Assembly: GCA_026419785.1 (NCBI GenBank)
Contig: JAODTK010003032.1
Location: forward strand, 110,505 to 174,504
DNA length: 64,000 nucleotides
Reading direction: 5' to 3'
Source: Sclerodactyla briareus
Lineage: Eukaryota; Echinodermata; Holothuroidea; Dendrochirotida; Sclerodactylidae
The number at the start of each line of letters is the position of its first letter. Within the stretch, counting starts at the first letter, position 1. A model generated the notes under the pieces. It made no database searches. It was not told where the DNA came from and saw only the letters and a list, made by a program, of their open reading frames with translations. This document shows positions 47,071 through 57,804 of this stretch, in pieces. The translations under genes were made by a program, and so were the position numbers.

Positions 47071-47109
47071 TTTTTTTGTACTTTTTGTATTGTAATATTG
47101 ACAAATATC

Positions 47110-49950
47110 CATAAATGTAGCCATCGTTGTACATCATCGCATGATCAATATTTCAATGTAGAGTACTAGGGCGCCCTCTCTTTCAGTGTTGCTCCGTGTC
47201 CCACCCCCCCCCCCCTCCCAAGTGACGAAATCAGGTTTATATTCTCCCATCTGAGGGCTATCAATGCTCCAGTGTAGGTGATCCATAGAACAGTGTATGC
47301 TATTAATACTCATGTAGAGATAGTTCATGTCAGTGTGTGAGGGCCTTTGCCTGAGAGAGGAGTTCGTTCTCTAGCACATCTGCTTCTTACCCGGCGTCGA
47401 TGAAAATAACCGGCCATCCATGTGGACCGGGATTTCTCCGTCAGTATGGAGTGTTCCATGAAACACAGGACGGTCTTGTATAATGACTTCAAGGACGTGT
47501 TTTGATTATGTAAGCAATCATACCGCAACAACCATGGACATAAACGCACACCACACACACACGCACACACACATACATGCACCCCATATCTCCACTCCGT
47601 CTCGCTGGAGCGGTTTTGTTGTTATGAAAAATAATCATCTGTAGCTCGTGTTCACCAAAGTAAAAAGATAGGAACAATTGGTTAAGAGGGCGATGTACTC
47701 TTCAACCAATCCAAGAAATAACGAATCAGAATCGTCTTTCTTCTCCAGAGTGAAATGGTCAGGTGAGATATTTTATATTTATTAACAAATAGTGAATCAG
47801 ATCCTAAACAGATGTTCAGCCTATTCTAGGTATAATCTGAACATCTGCTAAATCCAAAGTACACCTCGTTGACCTCAAGGGCTCCCGTGCTGTGAGTCTG
47901 GGACAGCATTGCATCGTAACCCCAAGTGAACTATCGATTCTTTATGTGAAATGAAAAAAAATAGCGTAAGGGAGCAACATGAAATATCTATAATTGGGCT
48001 GTGCGGTTTTTTTCTTACAAAACATTGGTTACAGGATCATCAGTTTTTATGGATCCCATCCTCCCATAGGGTACACTCACAGCTGACTAGTTAACATGCG
48101 GCATATGATCATAGGGTAACACACTCATTTCCATCGGTACGCCTATTGTTGCCAATAGGAAAACTATTCAATGTATAAACGATTCTCAAGAAAAACACAC
48201 TTATAGTAAGAGAGAAGGTCAACTAGAGCTATAGACATCCATTGTTTTCTTGGTGGAAAGATCACCTAAAGTACACACTTTTACGGAACTTACATATCAG
48301 AATTCTGAGCAGTCAACTGTGAAATCAAGTTTTTCGCCCATGCAAATCCAATAAATAATGTTCATCGTGACATGAGTCGTACAACTTGAATACATTACCT
48401 GAGATCAAGTGTAACAACAGATGGAAGATAGTGTGGGAGGTAATGAAAGAGAGAAGGGAGAAACGTATAACCAAGGATCACAGGCTGCTCAGATGGGTAT
48501 TAGGGAAGTTCAAAGTCTGCTCGACAAAAACATTTCACAATTACAAATCCATTAACTCCATTTGTAAATACGCTCCGAAGTTGATCCTATCTGAGTACAG
48601 GAGGCCACGTTTTAAATTTGTGAATTATGCAACATCTCATAATCAATAGTTTGGGCCGGCTAATATTGCATTGTGGCAACATAGTTTAATAAAGTATATC
48701 AAACAGGGTAAGCGATATTAGCCTTAATCTTGGTCGGTGGGTTATTGATATCAGACAGATGAGAGTACTTCCATATGCATGTTTATCCATCAATAGGTTC
48801 TTGGGCCGAGGAGTGTGGACTGTTTGTTCCTGTGCTGGTTAGTATTTTCACCGACGGTGTGGTTCCCCTACAGCGAAATAACACCATGGTTAGTGAACAC
48901 AGTTTACCAAGGTAGAGGTAGAATCATAATTTCAATATTTTGACTTTACTCTTGGCTTAGGATTTTGAGGAACATTTTCCTAATGCCTAATTACCAGGTT
49001 TAGTAATGCCAAATCCTGAACATGACAGGGCAAGGTCCTCACATAGAGCTCCGTGCAACATAGGGAGAAGAAACCAGACACAACCGGAGTAAAGAATTTG
49101 AGCCCCGCAAGTAGACAATCACCTTTTTGCAACAATTCCCCAACAATCCCAGTTCCTCATCAGCGGAGTGGGAGAGGGATCCTAATCGAAGGTGGGGTGA
49201 ACATAATGTTACTGCCTCCTCTTAACCTCCTATGCCCCCCCCCCCCATACATACTGACATCCATTCAACAAGGGTAAAGAGTTAGTACTGGTATTTATGC
49301 CAGTTTGTAATAAACACATGATTGCTTTCAGATGAAACTCACTGATTGCGTAGTTGTTATCGGGCACGTGGCATGTGAGTAGCCAGCAGGTATGTAAGTA
49401 TGACTTCTCAACGATGCATTAGCGCATGATATAACACTACGTTTGTTACGTATTAGGCAATTTCAAAACTGGTGCCTCCAGACGAGTGGAAATGACACTT
49501 CTCTTGTCTTGTTTGTCTCCGCTCATAAACAGTTTGAAATCTCAGGATCTTTATTATATAAAGACCCCAAACCGCATCAGGTTCCCCCCGCGGAAAAATA
49601 ATTTAACAGTATCTTGGTCGTCTTAGCTAAACTTCATGATGCATTGAATAAGCATCACAGACTGCCTTCAATCGCCAATTCTCTGATTAGCTTATAGGAT
49701 CACAAGAAATAAACAACTGGAGTTATCTGACCAGTAATTGTATAATGGTTCCACAGGGTAACCAGCCTGTGATGATATGGTTGACTGAGGACTGAACTGA
49801 TCCAGAAACCAGCACCCTGTGTATTCTAAGTGACCAACACATTATTTTTGACTACTCAATTTATTGGTAATATGAAAACGATTAAGTTTGTTGAGATTTT
49901 TTGCCTGGTCACACAATGAACCCCACATTACATACACATTAATGAAACTT
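47110..49950. other. Spacer without a recognised gene
   Basis: It contains C runs at 47,204-47,215 and 49,235-49,246. An AC-rich tract at 47,545-47,580 is followed by CCACTCCGTCTCGCTGGAGC-GG, a short imperfect hairpin that may be another microsatellite-hairpin end. AGATGTTCAG…CTGAACATCT is inverted at 47,811-47,849. The 87-codon plus-strand frame at 48,386-48,649 is Lys/Arg-rich but matches nothing I know. Confidence 0.4.
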
Positions 49951-49959
49951 ATTCTATTG

Positions 49960-50490
49960 AGGTTATTCCTGAATAATGAGTTTAAAGACTGTGTCAATCT
50001 ATCAGAAGCAAGAAGAATAAAAACTTGCAGCAAGGTAATGCGCACGTAAAACTAGATGAATGCAATTAGGTAGCCTATGTAAAGTTAATGATATGGTCCT
50101 ATAGAGGGTATTTGCTATATATTGAGTTTGTGTAGAATTGTGTCTTGTAAAGTGTGATTATAAGGGGGAAACATGTGCAAACGACAGGATACCGCACGCA
50201 CAAAACAGTTAAGGAATACATGTGGGTAGCCAGGTAAAGTATGATGAATATGGTGCACATGGAGATATTTCTTATATTGAGTTTGTAGGATTGTTCTTGT
50301 AAATTGTGATTATAAGGGGAAAACAGTTGCAAACACAAGATACCGCAAGCACAAAACTAGTAAGAATACATGTGGGTTGCCTAGGTAAAGTTGATGAATA
50401 TGGTCATATGGAGGTATTTGCTATATTTGAGTTTGTAGGAATGTGTCTTTTAAATTACAAACAAAGGTTTAAGCATGTCCACAAGATTAC
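49960..50490. repeat. Tandem array, about 153-bp unit, 3-4 copies
   Basis: Units carry GATGAATATGGTCATATGGA, GGTATTTGCTATAT-TTGAGT, TTGTAGGAATGTGTCTTGTA and AATTGTGATTATAAGGGGAA, with a TACCGCA-GCACAAAAC segment. TTGAGTTTG recurs at 50,122, 50,277 and 50,427; a decayed first unit begins near 49,965. Confidence 0.8.
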
Positions 50491-51640
50491 CGCACAGATG
50501 GGCCAACATACCGTGGCGAAAGTTCGAACTATGATAATTGTGATACGGGAATATTTACTCGCGGTTCCCAGCTTTGTGGGCTTATTTCTAAGATTTTTAG
50601 TTTAATATGCATGCACCATTACCTGAAACTAGTGCACCAATGGTGCTGTAGCTCAAACCGACCAAGATTAATGTGTTAATGTTCAAGATCATGAGACCAA
50701 GAAGGCAGTTTCAAACAATGGCCCATTGTGCCCCTGTAACAACTTTTGACATTGATCTTCATATGCCCAGGATGTCAATAGCAGTCAATAAACATCAGGT
50801 CCAAGTCTGATCAACACCCATCGAAGAATGACTGTTGTGCTGCTTTCCATCAAATGTTACTGTTTTTAATTCTAATAGCACTGATGTGCATCCACAATCT
50901 GCAAACCAGCTGAGGAGAGAACATTATGACACAGTTCAGAAAATTAATGTACTTTGTAGGAGGAGATACATTGGAAATTATAACATATAATGAGCATTTC
51001 CCCTTAATGACCTTGACCCGGACCTTCACCAGAGTCACAACATGTCCATGGGTCAATAACATTGTGTTCAAGTTGGGCAATCCATCACAGAATGACTGTT
51101 TAGGGGCCAAAAGACAATTTTGACACACGGGTAGAGTAGATAGGCTTGTAGGGCCGAAGTGGATCCTCGGACCAAAATTCTTGAAAAGCCTGTAGGTATT
51201 GCTACTCCATCATTATGATTGAACCTTGCACCAAAACATGTAGGAGGCGAGGCATTTTATGGATGCACATGATGGGACCTGACTGGGTCTCAAGTCCAAA
51301 ATTCCTGAGAACCTTGAAGGTACGGCTATAAGACCGTCATTATGACAGATCATCAACACTGTATGTGCATCAAAGTTCGAGAAGCATTTCGCCTGATTTA
51401 AACATGATGTGGCCCTAGGGCCCACATTGGGCCTTGAGCCAGACGTTCGCAAACACCCTGAGGGACCACTACCTGTAACCAAGGAGCAATACATGTAACT
51501 TTAGAGAGAATCAATTGGAACTTGGGGGAAGAGATGCAATGTGTGAAATTCCATAGAATTCCATAAAATGGGCCATCGGCCCAAGTGGGACCTTGGATAA
51601 AAAATTCCTGAACACCCCGGAGGTATGACTGACCATCATT

Positions 51641-52235
51641 ATGACCGAATGTCAGCACTGTGCACCAAAACTTGTAAGAGAAGGAGCATTTTGCATTCCA
51701 CATGATGGGCCCTTGGGCCCACACTGGGTCTTGGGTCCTAAATTCCTGGGCATCCTGAAGTCCTGGGCATCCTGAAGGTATGGCTATTATAGACCATCAT
51801 TATGACCGAATGTCAGCACTGTGCACCAAAACTTGTAAGAGAAGGAGCATTTTGCATTCCACATGATGGGCCCTTGGGCCCACACTGGGTCTTGGGTCCT
51901 AAATTCCTGGGCATCCTGAAGGTATGGCTATTAGACCATCATTATGACCGAATGTCAGCACTGTGCACCAAAACTTGTAAGAGAAGGAGCATTTTGCATT
52001 CCACATGATGGGCCCTTGGGCCCACACTGGGTCTTGGGTCCTAAATTCCTGGGCATCCTGAAGGTATGGCTATTAGACCATCATTATGACCGAATGTCAG
52101 CACTGTGCACCAAAACTTGTAAGAGAAGGAGCATTTTGCATTCCACATGATGGGCCCTTGGGCCCACACTGGGTCTTGGGTCCTAAATTCCTGGGCATCC
52201 TGAAGGTATGGCTATTAGACCATCATTATGACCAA
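51641..52235 (+). repeat. 142-bp core tandem repeats
   Basis: The landmark ATGACCGAATGTCAGCACTG occurs at 51,641, 51,802, 51,944 and 52,086 (a variant at 52,228). The last intervals are exactly 142 bases and the units are essentially identical. The 161-base first interval contains a 19-base internal duplication (TCCTGGGCATCCTGAAG). Older diverged units precede it from 51,150. Confidence 0.95.
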
Positions 52236-52407
52236 ACATCAGTGCTGTGCACCACAATTTGTAGGAGGAGATACATTTTGAAATTTTACACACATGGCCT
52301 ATATTGCCCCTTTAATGACATTTGACCTTGACCTTCACAAGGTCAGACATGTCCCATGGGTCAAGGAACATTGTGTCCAAGTTGGTTGACATTTGGTTAA
52401 CACACTG

Positions 52408-52498
52408 GATGGATGGATGGATGGATAGATAGATAGATAGATGATAGATAGATAGATAGATGATAGATAGATAGATGATAGATAGATAGATAGATAGA
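52408..52498. repeat. (GATG)n(GATA)n microsatellite
   Basis: GGAT/GGATG units pass into GATA units with occasional GATGATA joins. It lies directly 5' of the conserved 3' tail of the element. Confidence 0.95.
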
Positions 52499-52516
52499 GT
52501 GACATGCAGATTCCAA

Positions 52517-52546
52517 TAGCTCAACCAGCATAGCTGGTTTGAGCTA
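52517..52546 (+). repeat. Terminal hairpin of copy B
   Basis: TAGCTCAACCAG, a five-base centre (CATAG) and CTGGTTTGAGCTA pair with one bulge. The last bases plus the following A give CTAA, compatible with a Helitron CTRR end. Confidence 0.7.
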
Positions 52547-52554
52547 ACAATGAT

Positions 52555-52910
52555 TTTCATTTTAGGTTTCAATTAAATTTATAGCGCTTGTCAGAAATTC
52601 GAAACGAGCGTTACTACGATACCGAATATTGTAACTGTGACTGAGCCATCTCATGATTGAACCATGTTTATATTTGATGTATTCCGCAGTTTAATTGTGA
52701 CAGATCGTGTCGTCATTAGCAGTCATAGTAGCTATTCTGATAATCACATCACTCTGACTGTCTTTCAAGACCACAAAACAATTACATACATCTATTTCTC
52801 ATTTTCCTCATGTTGATGAAATTTTTCTACATGACACAATACATGTATCAACATATTGTAGAACCAATTCCATGAACATGTGATGGAATACAGTCATGAT
52901 TATAAATGCA
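52555..52910. other. AT-rich flank of the exon
   Basis: No repeat or coding signal; probably intron of the gene to which the 52,918-53,023 exon belongs. Confidence 0.4.
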
Positions 52911-52917
52911 TACTTAC

Positions 52918-53023
52918 TCCAGCTGCTGATGGCGATCCTCAGTTCTTCCACCCCTCGCTGTTGGTCGAGCTCGTTCTCGTCTATCCCGATGTTCAACGCC
53001 TGGTCTGCCTCCAGCATGTGCTC
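52918..53023 (-). CDS. Internal coding exon of an unidentified gene (possibly MIT-like helix)
   Basis: On the minus strand a 106-bp exon sits between acceptor TTTCCTATTTCAG and a strong donor GTAAGTATG. It is open in one frame for 35 codons plus one base and reads EHMLEADQALNIGIDENELD followed by an amphipathic, helix-prone QQRGVEELRIAIS. It is clearly GC-richer than its AT-rich flanks, and no repeat copy exists elsewhere in the window. Acidic IDENE followed by GVEELR weakly recalls the MIT (microtubule-interacting and trafficking) domain of spastin/spartin-type proteins. The central helix looks shortened, so I do not name the gene. No other exon of the gene was found. It is the best candidate for host coding sequence here. 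Confidence 0.6.
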
Positions 53024-53029
53024 CTGAAA

Positions 53030-53690
53030 TAGGAAATAAACCATTATGACACCATTCAAGAGTCTTAGTTGACCATGATTGCTGGAGAGGTTCGCTCCTA
53101 ATTATATATAAATTTCAGGGACTGGAATATTCTTCACTGGGGTGATTATAGTCTGTCTGCACTAGGCGCTGTGATGAAAGTGATGCTATGAAAAATGAGA
53201 ATGCAACTTTGAGTAGTGGTCCCTAGTCATATCTTTGGCTGATAGACCTTATTTTTTCCACAAAATGAGAATTAATGAAAGTACATGTAACATCCAAATA
53301 ATCCACCACACGGACAGGTAGATCATTCTGACTGGCACACCAATGTCTGGGTTGTGATGCCAAGTTAGTGTCAAGAAAGCAGACCCCCCCCCCCCCCTTC
53401 AGACAACAAGTGACTGTCACATTTAGAAGGAAAAAAAACTCACCTATCCAGTCAGGTAGTGTTTTCTCCCTACAGCAGTATGTTACATTATTTGCCTACT
53501 ACATAGTTAATCATTTCAATGTAGTAAGTTAATGATAGGACTGCCCAAGCATTGTACAATAATTTCCACATTTGTACTTATTTCAGGATAATAATAGTTA
53601 CAATTATAAAACGCCTCTTGAAAGATATGAAGCGCCTATAGACAAACTGACACAAGCAGAAGCGATTTCAGGTGCTTCTCAAACACAAGG
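53030..53690. other. Flanking DNA with a 14-C run
   Basis: Probably intronic to the minus-strand exon. Holds a poly-C run (53,384-53,397); no other feature recognised. Confidence 0.4.
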
Positions 53691-53699
53691 CGAAATATC

Positions 53700-54140
53700 T
53701 ATTTTTTGTTATGTCCTACTGGAAAAACCTGGTCTACACCACAAACAACAGGTATGAGCTTGATCCATCTAAATTGGGTAGCGTTACTGTGTTCACAAGC
53801 CGAAATTTGCCGAAATATCAATTTTCACAATTTTCCCCTTTTTCATACCAAAATGACCCCCATTGTACACTGAAAACAATAGGGTTCTTGTACTACTCGC
53901 AAAAGAGCTGCATACCGAATCTCAGATGATTGTACTAACACTCCTGGACTCATCATGTTCACAAGACTTTGACCTCTGTTGACCTCAGATGACATTTGAC
54001 CTGACCAAAAACGATAGGGTTCATGTACACATTATGAGAACCTATATACCAAGTATCAGCTTGGTCCGTCCAGGTGGAATCGAGTTACCATGTTCACAAG
54101 CCATGCATCACACCACCACACACACTGTCATGACTGCATA
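53700..54140 (+). repeat. Dispersed repeat family F, copy
   Basis: AACAACAGGTATGAGCTTGATCC, CACAAGCCGAAATTTGCCGAAATATCAATTTTCACAA, GACCTCTGTTGACCTCAGATGACATTTGACCTGACC and ACCAAGTATCAGCTTGGTCCGTCCAGGTGGAATCGAGTTACC match the copies at 21-22.7 kb and 61.5-63 kb. Confidence 0.75.
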
Positions 54141-54406
54141 AATTACTCTGATTTTGTCAATGAACCAAAATCTCAGGAGGCTGTGGCCTGGGGAGAATCC
54201 TGGCGTGACTCATAATCAGATAGGAAAGACTATTAGTATTTGCTACAATTATAGGTCATTAATTGAAATATTTTGCCCATGATGTCATCAGTGAATATAA
54301 AGGTACCTATATGCAGTTGACTGGCATTTCAGCTGTTCTATTAGATTGCATTTACAAAAGAGGTTACTACGTGTTAGGCTGAATAGTTTATGGTTCCTAA
54401 ACCTGG

Positions 54407-54702
54407 GTGTGTGCCAATGCAAACATTTCGTCTGACGTCCTGTGCACTGATGTTATAGCTGGTGCAAACCAGGAACTAATTGCAGAGTGTTCTAGAGACA
54501 TTTTGCAAACACGTTCCAAAGTGGACCACAAATATAACAGTCGGGCTGAAAGGAGAACCCTTGGCTCCCTAATTGCTCCTGATCTCTCTTTCTGGTTTCA
54601 AAACTTCAAACCTAGAGGTGTCACCTCTGGGTCTGATAAAACGATAGTACTTATGCGATGCAAGGCCAATGGTGTTCGGACATTCACACAGCTCTCTAGT
54701 AG
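54407..54702 (+). CDS. Candidate exon, unknown product
   Basis: An open stretch of about 98 codons ends at a good donor (CTCTAGTAG then GTACGTGC). The frame remains open through the donor to 54,811. The product contains DVLCTDVIAGANQELIAECS and a Phe/Trp-containing segment, with no low complexity and no repeat copy. No convincing acceptor or start codon was found upstream; an acceptor-like CACTTGTTTCAG at 54,767 lies 65 bases downstream. I recognise no domain. A retroelement or chance frame is possible. Confidence 0.3.
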
Positions 54703-54767
54703 GTACGTGCAAGTATGCTTCGAGGTGTCATTATTTCCACTACAATTATTTCACCGCCACTTGTTTC

Positions 54768-55165
54768 AGGTTTCCTCTTCGGATCGCGCACTCGGGAATG
54801 GGTGGACGTAACACTTCAAGGCAAAACCCCCCACTTAATTACGTTAAGTAACAAGCTACCCAACCAGATAGGTGTGTTATCAACCTCTTTTGTTGTGGTA
54901 AAGTTTTACCTCAATTTATGACCCATATCTATCTGGCATAGCCATGTTGCGCTGATAGTAGTTTTGTCACCTTCTTCTGAATCGTGCACTCGGGAATGTA
55001 CACGTTAAAAGGCAAAACCCCCCCAATCATAGTTATGCTGTATTTCATCTACACAATTCAGAATAGGTGTGTTATCAACCTTTGTTGCTGTGTAAATTTT
55101 ACCTTCATTACAATCAACATACACCCATATGCATATCTGGCATACTATGGGTGCGCTGGTGTGAC
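54768..55165. repeat. Tandem pair, 198-bp unit
   Basis: CGCACTCGGGAATG / GTGCACTCGGGAATG at 54,789 and 54,987 is followed in both by AGGCAAAACCCCCC, ATAGGTGTGTTATCAACCT-TTTGTTG, ACCTTCA-T / ACCTCAATT and ATCTGGCATA. Diverged and non-coding. Confidence 0.8.
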
Positions 55166-55289
55166 TTGCCCGTCTGTTAATCACTGGGTGGATTTCCATA
55201 TATTCTCATGTGTTTCCTTTCCCCTTACTTACTTATTAATACCAGAGATTTTATGACATAATGTCAGTATTGTGGGGCACTGACAGGAT

Positions 55290-55781
55290 ATGGCAATATA
55301 GAAACCCTTCCACCCTCCAGTACCAAGCTCCCTTCTTTCGAGAGAGGTCATGGAATACTCGGGAAACAGATGAAAGTATATATTCATGATAATTAGATGC
55401 ATATTCTGTCATAGAATGATTAAATCGCAAACATATTGTACAAGAACCTCAGAATAATTTCCCACGTATTTTCCCTCAATTCCTTCGCATATACGTGTTT
55501 ACTCTATGGTGGTGACTTAAGACACACAAAATACGTTTGTAGTTGGTAAGTTAATCAAATTATTTGTGTCTATAAGAATTTAAAAATTATAGCACCCGAG
55601 GGTGCTGTAGGCCATTCGCCGTCACAAAGGTAGTTGTTGGTAGAGGTCAAGAGATCCGATCTGCACCCCTGCACCCCTATCCCCATCCCCGCTGGACATT
55701 AACTCTTCCTAGATGCACTGAGGTACAGAACGTAGGTTGGGACGGGGTTACACTGGCGACTAACGAAACTTGCTACCTTGT

Positions 55782-55830
<49 letters not shown>

Positions 55831-56500
55831 GGCAAGCTCACCCAACCCTACTCTACACCCACAACTATTTCTTACTTCATATTCACTATTTCACATTTCA
55901 CCCTTTCTTTATTCCCTGTTTTTGGAGGGGATAATAAAATTTTTTTATGTACCTTCAGTCATACGGGTGGCTAAAACGTCCAGGTCTGCCCTCAAAAACT
56001 ATCAACCCATCTGCCTGATCAGCTTTCCTGGTTTGTTCTCTTCAATACTTACATGGCTAAGAATTTGCTATAAGTCAACTGAGGCAAGCTAAACTGATAC
56101 ACATGCACTGCAAGCATATGCGCGCAGCCCTTATCAAGTTTTGGCGAACATTGTCCAAGATACAATAAAATTTTAATATTCCTTGATGTCTCCAGTGTTT
56201 TGATGCCACTTGTCAGTGTCCCATGCCTTCCTCAGTAGCATCCTGCAACTTCATGACAAATTGTCTCCATGGAAATCAACCGCTGTGAGTTGTGTCCCTG
56301 TTTCACACACTTCCCTGTGCGGCTGATCAATTCAAAGGTCAGGGTTCAAATCGCTCTTAAATAATCAGACAATCAGAATCAATTAAAAAGTATCTATCTA
56401 GAGAGGGGCCTTCCAGAAAGGCGTAGTCCTTGGGCCTATTTCAAGGAATTTTCATATTGGCGTAACCCTCCATATTTGTACTAGTACATAGGTCCCATAA
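55290..56500. repeat. First unit of a 1.23-kb tandem duplication
   Basis: Landmarks GAGAGAGGTCATG (55,339), ATATTCTGTCATAGA, TGGTGGTGA, CACCCCTATCCC, ACACTGGCGACTA and CCCAACCCTACTCTACACCC (55,841) all recur 1,226-1,234 bases later, and TATTTGTACTAGTA recurs about 1.3 kb later. The unit contains the 48-G run. Frames near 55,970-56,090 give no recognisable protein. Confidence 0.8.
55782..55829. repeat. Poly-G run, 48 bases
   Basis: Forty-eight consecutive G bases, replacing a short TGTGTGGCAGC at the equivalent point of the second duplicate (57,054-57,063). Gly-rich frames across it are artefacts. Confidence 0.9.
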
Positions 56501-56524
56501 CACGGCCGTCGCTGACAGACGCCG

Positions 56525-57800
56525 CTGGCATACCTCAATTAATATGCCCCATATTACGAAGTTTCCATTTTCCGAGAGAGGTCATGAACTACCATGAGGA
56601 AGTAATAATATTCACGAGATTAATAATGCAATATTCTGTCATAGATGATAAAAACCAATATATGGTTCGATTAACGTTATATAAATTAGCATACTGTACC
56701 GAGAGCTTCATGTATATACTTTCCCATGTATAATTACAATTCATTCATCATTTGCAGAGATATGGTGTTTATACCTCGTATGGTGGTGAACTACGACACC
56801 AATATACGACGTTTTGTAGCTGTACTTGAATCTATATATTTAACAGTCTACCATATTTGAAAACTAGAGCAACTAAGCCGTGACGTCACAAGGATCGTGT
56901 TTAATTGGGTTCAGAGACCTGATCTGTGCCCCTATCCCTGGGAAAGAGGCTGGACCTCACCCTGTTAGGTTTCTTTCTCTAGCCATCAACTGAGTGTAGC
57001 GGAAGAAGGTTTGACGAGAGTTACACTGGCGACTACCAAAACCTTGCCACCTTGTGTGGCAGCTCGCCCAACCCTACTCTACACCCCATCCTGCACAATT
57101 TTTTTCATTCAATCACTATTCCACATTTACCCTTCTTTATTTTATTTGTGCGGGGGGGGGGGGGGGAAGAAAATATAATATTTGTTTTTATGTGGCCCTT
57201 CAGTTTTCCGCCAGCTGAACCTCTGAAAGCCCTGTCTGTCCTGCTCCAAGCATAACAGGCGCCAAACCCATCCAGGTCTCGCCCTCAATAACTTGCACCA
57301 TGGCTGCCCATGTTCCAGCTTTTCTTCTTTCTGGATTCTTCAATACTTGCTTATAAGTCGATCCTGGAGCTTTGTTGACCGGATAATATTTTTAATTTCC
57401 GTTTTAGTTTGCTGAATGCTGCTTGCATGATGCTACTGACGCGCATGTCATGCAAGCAATCATTTGCGCACTCTGAGCAATTACCAAACACTGTCCTCAT
57501 GAGACACAATTAAATTGACTATTCCATCGGTGTCGCCAGTGCTTTGATGTCACTGTGAGTTTCCCATTCTGTCCGTTAGCAGCGTCCCTGCAGTCCTCAA
57601 TTTCATGACTTTGTGCAGCTGTTTCACCCTATCATGGTTGCGGTGCAATTTCCAAGGGCAGGTGCAAATCGCTCTTATAAATGCCAACTCCAAATCAAGT
57701 AAAAAATATCTAAAGATGGGCCTTAGGTAAGAGGGTCGAGTTCCATTGGGTGTCCCTATTCCGAGGAATTTCCATTATCCTGAAAACCACTATTTGTACT
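56525..57800. repeat. Second unit of the 1.23-kb tandem duplication
   Basis: Carries the same landmarks as the first unit in the same order. It has a separate G run (57,152-57,166) at a point where the first unit reads GGAGGGG. Divergence with many small indels indicates an old event. Confidence 0.8.
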
Positions 57801-57804
57801 AGTG

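Larger units (their letters stand above)
50649..52546 (+). mobile_element. Helentron/Pearl-like non-autonomous element, copy B (best copy)
   Basis: The 5' end TAGCTCAAACC (50,649-50,659) is the exact reverse complement of the 3' end GGTTTGAGCTA (52,536-52,546). Order inside: a TGACCT-rich leader (50,690-51,130), diverged core units, nearly identical 142-bp core units, a second leader-like segment (52,300-52,390), a GATG/GATA microsatellite (52,408-52,498), TGACATGCAGATTCCAA, and a terminal hairpin (52,517-52,546) with arms TAGCTCAACCAG and CTGGTTTGAGCTA. This order (5' inverted motif, core tandem repeats, microsatellite, 3' hairpin) is that described for DINE-1/HINE and bivalve Pearl/CvA elements, which are mobilised by Helentron-type rolling-circle proteins. 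No coding sequence; an autonomous partner is not in the window. Confidence 0.7.

Noticed and set aside
51802..52325. Three identical 68-codon frames
   Set aside because: They are the 142-bp non-coding core repeat read in one frame; 142 is not a multiple of three, so each unit shifts frame.
53587..53751. 55-codon open segment between TTTCAG and GTATGAGC, apparently a perfect exon
   Set aside because: The donor-side sequence is the start of dispersed repeat family F (ACCAAGTATGAGCTT elsewhere), so the splice-like donor is coincidental.
55970..56092. ALKNYQPICLISF looked like the start of a LINE reverse transcriptase
   Set aside because: No further motif follows, and the counterpart in the second duplicated unit does not preserve the residues.
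56338..56360. GGGTTCAAATCGC resembles a tRNA T-arm
   Set aside because: It lies inside the 1.23-kb duplicated unit, its counterpart near 57,650 lacks the match, and no cloverleaf can be drawn.
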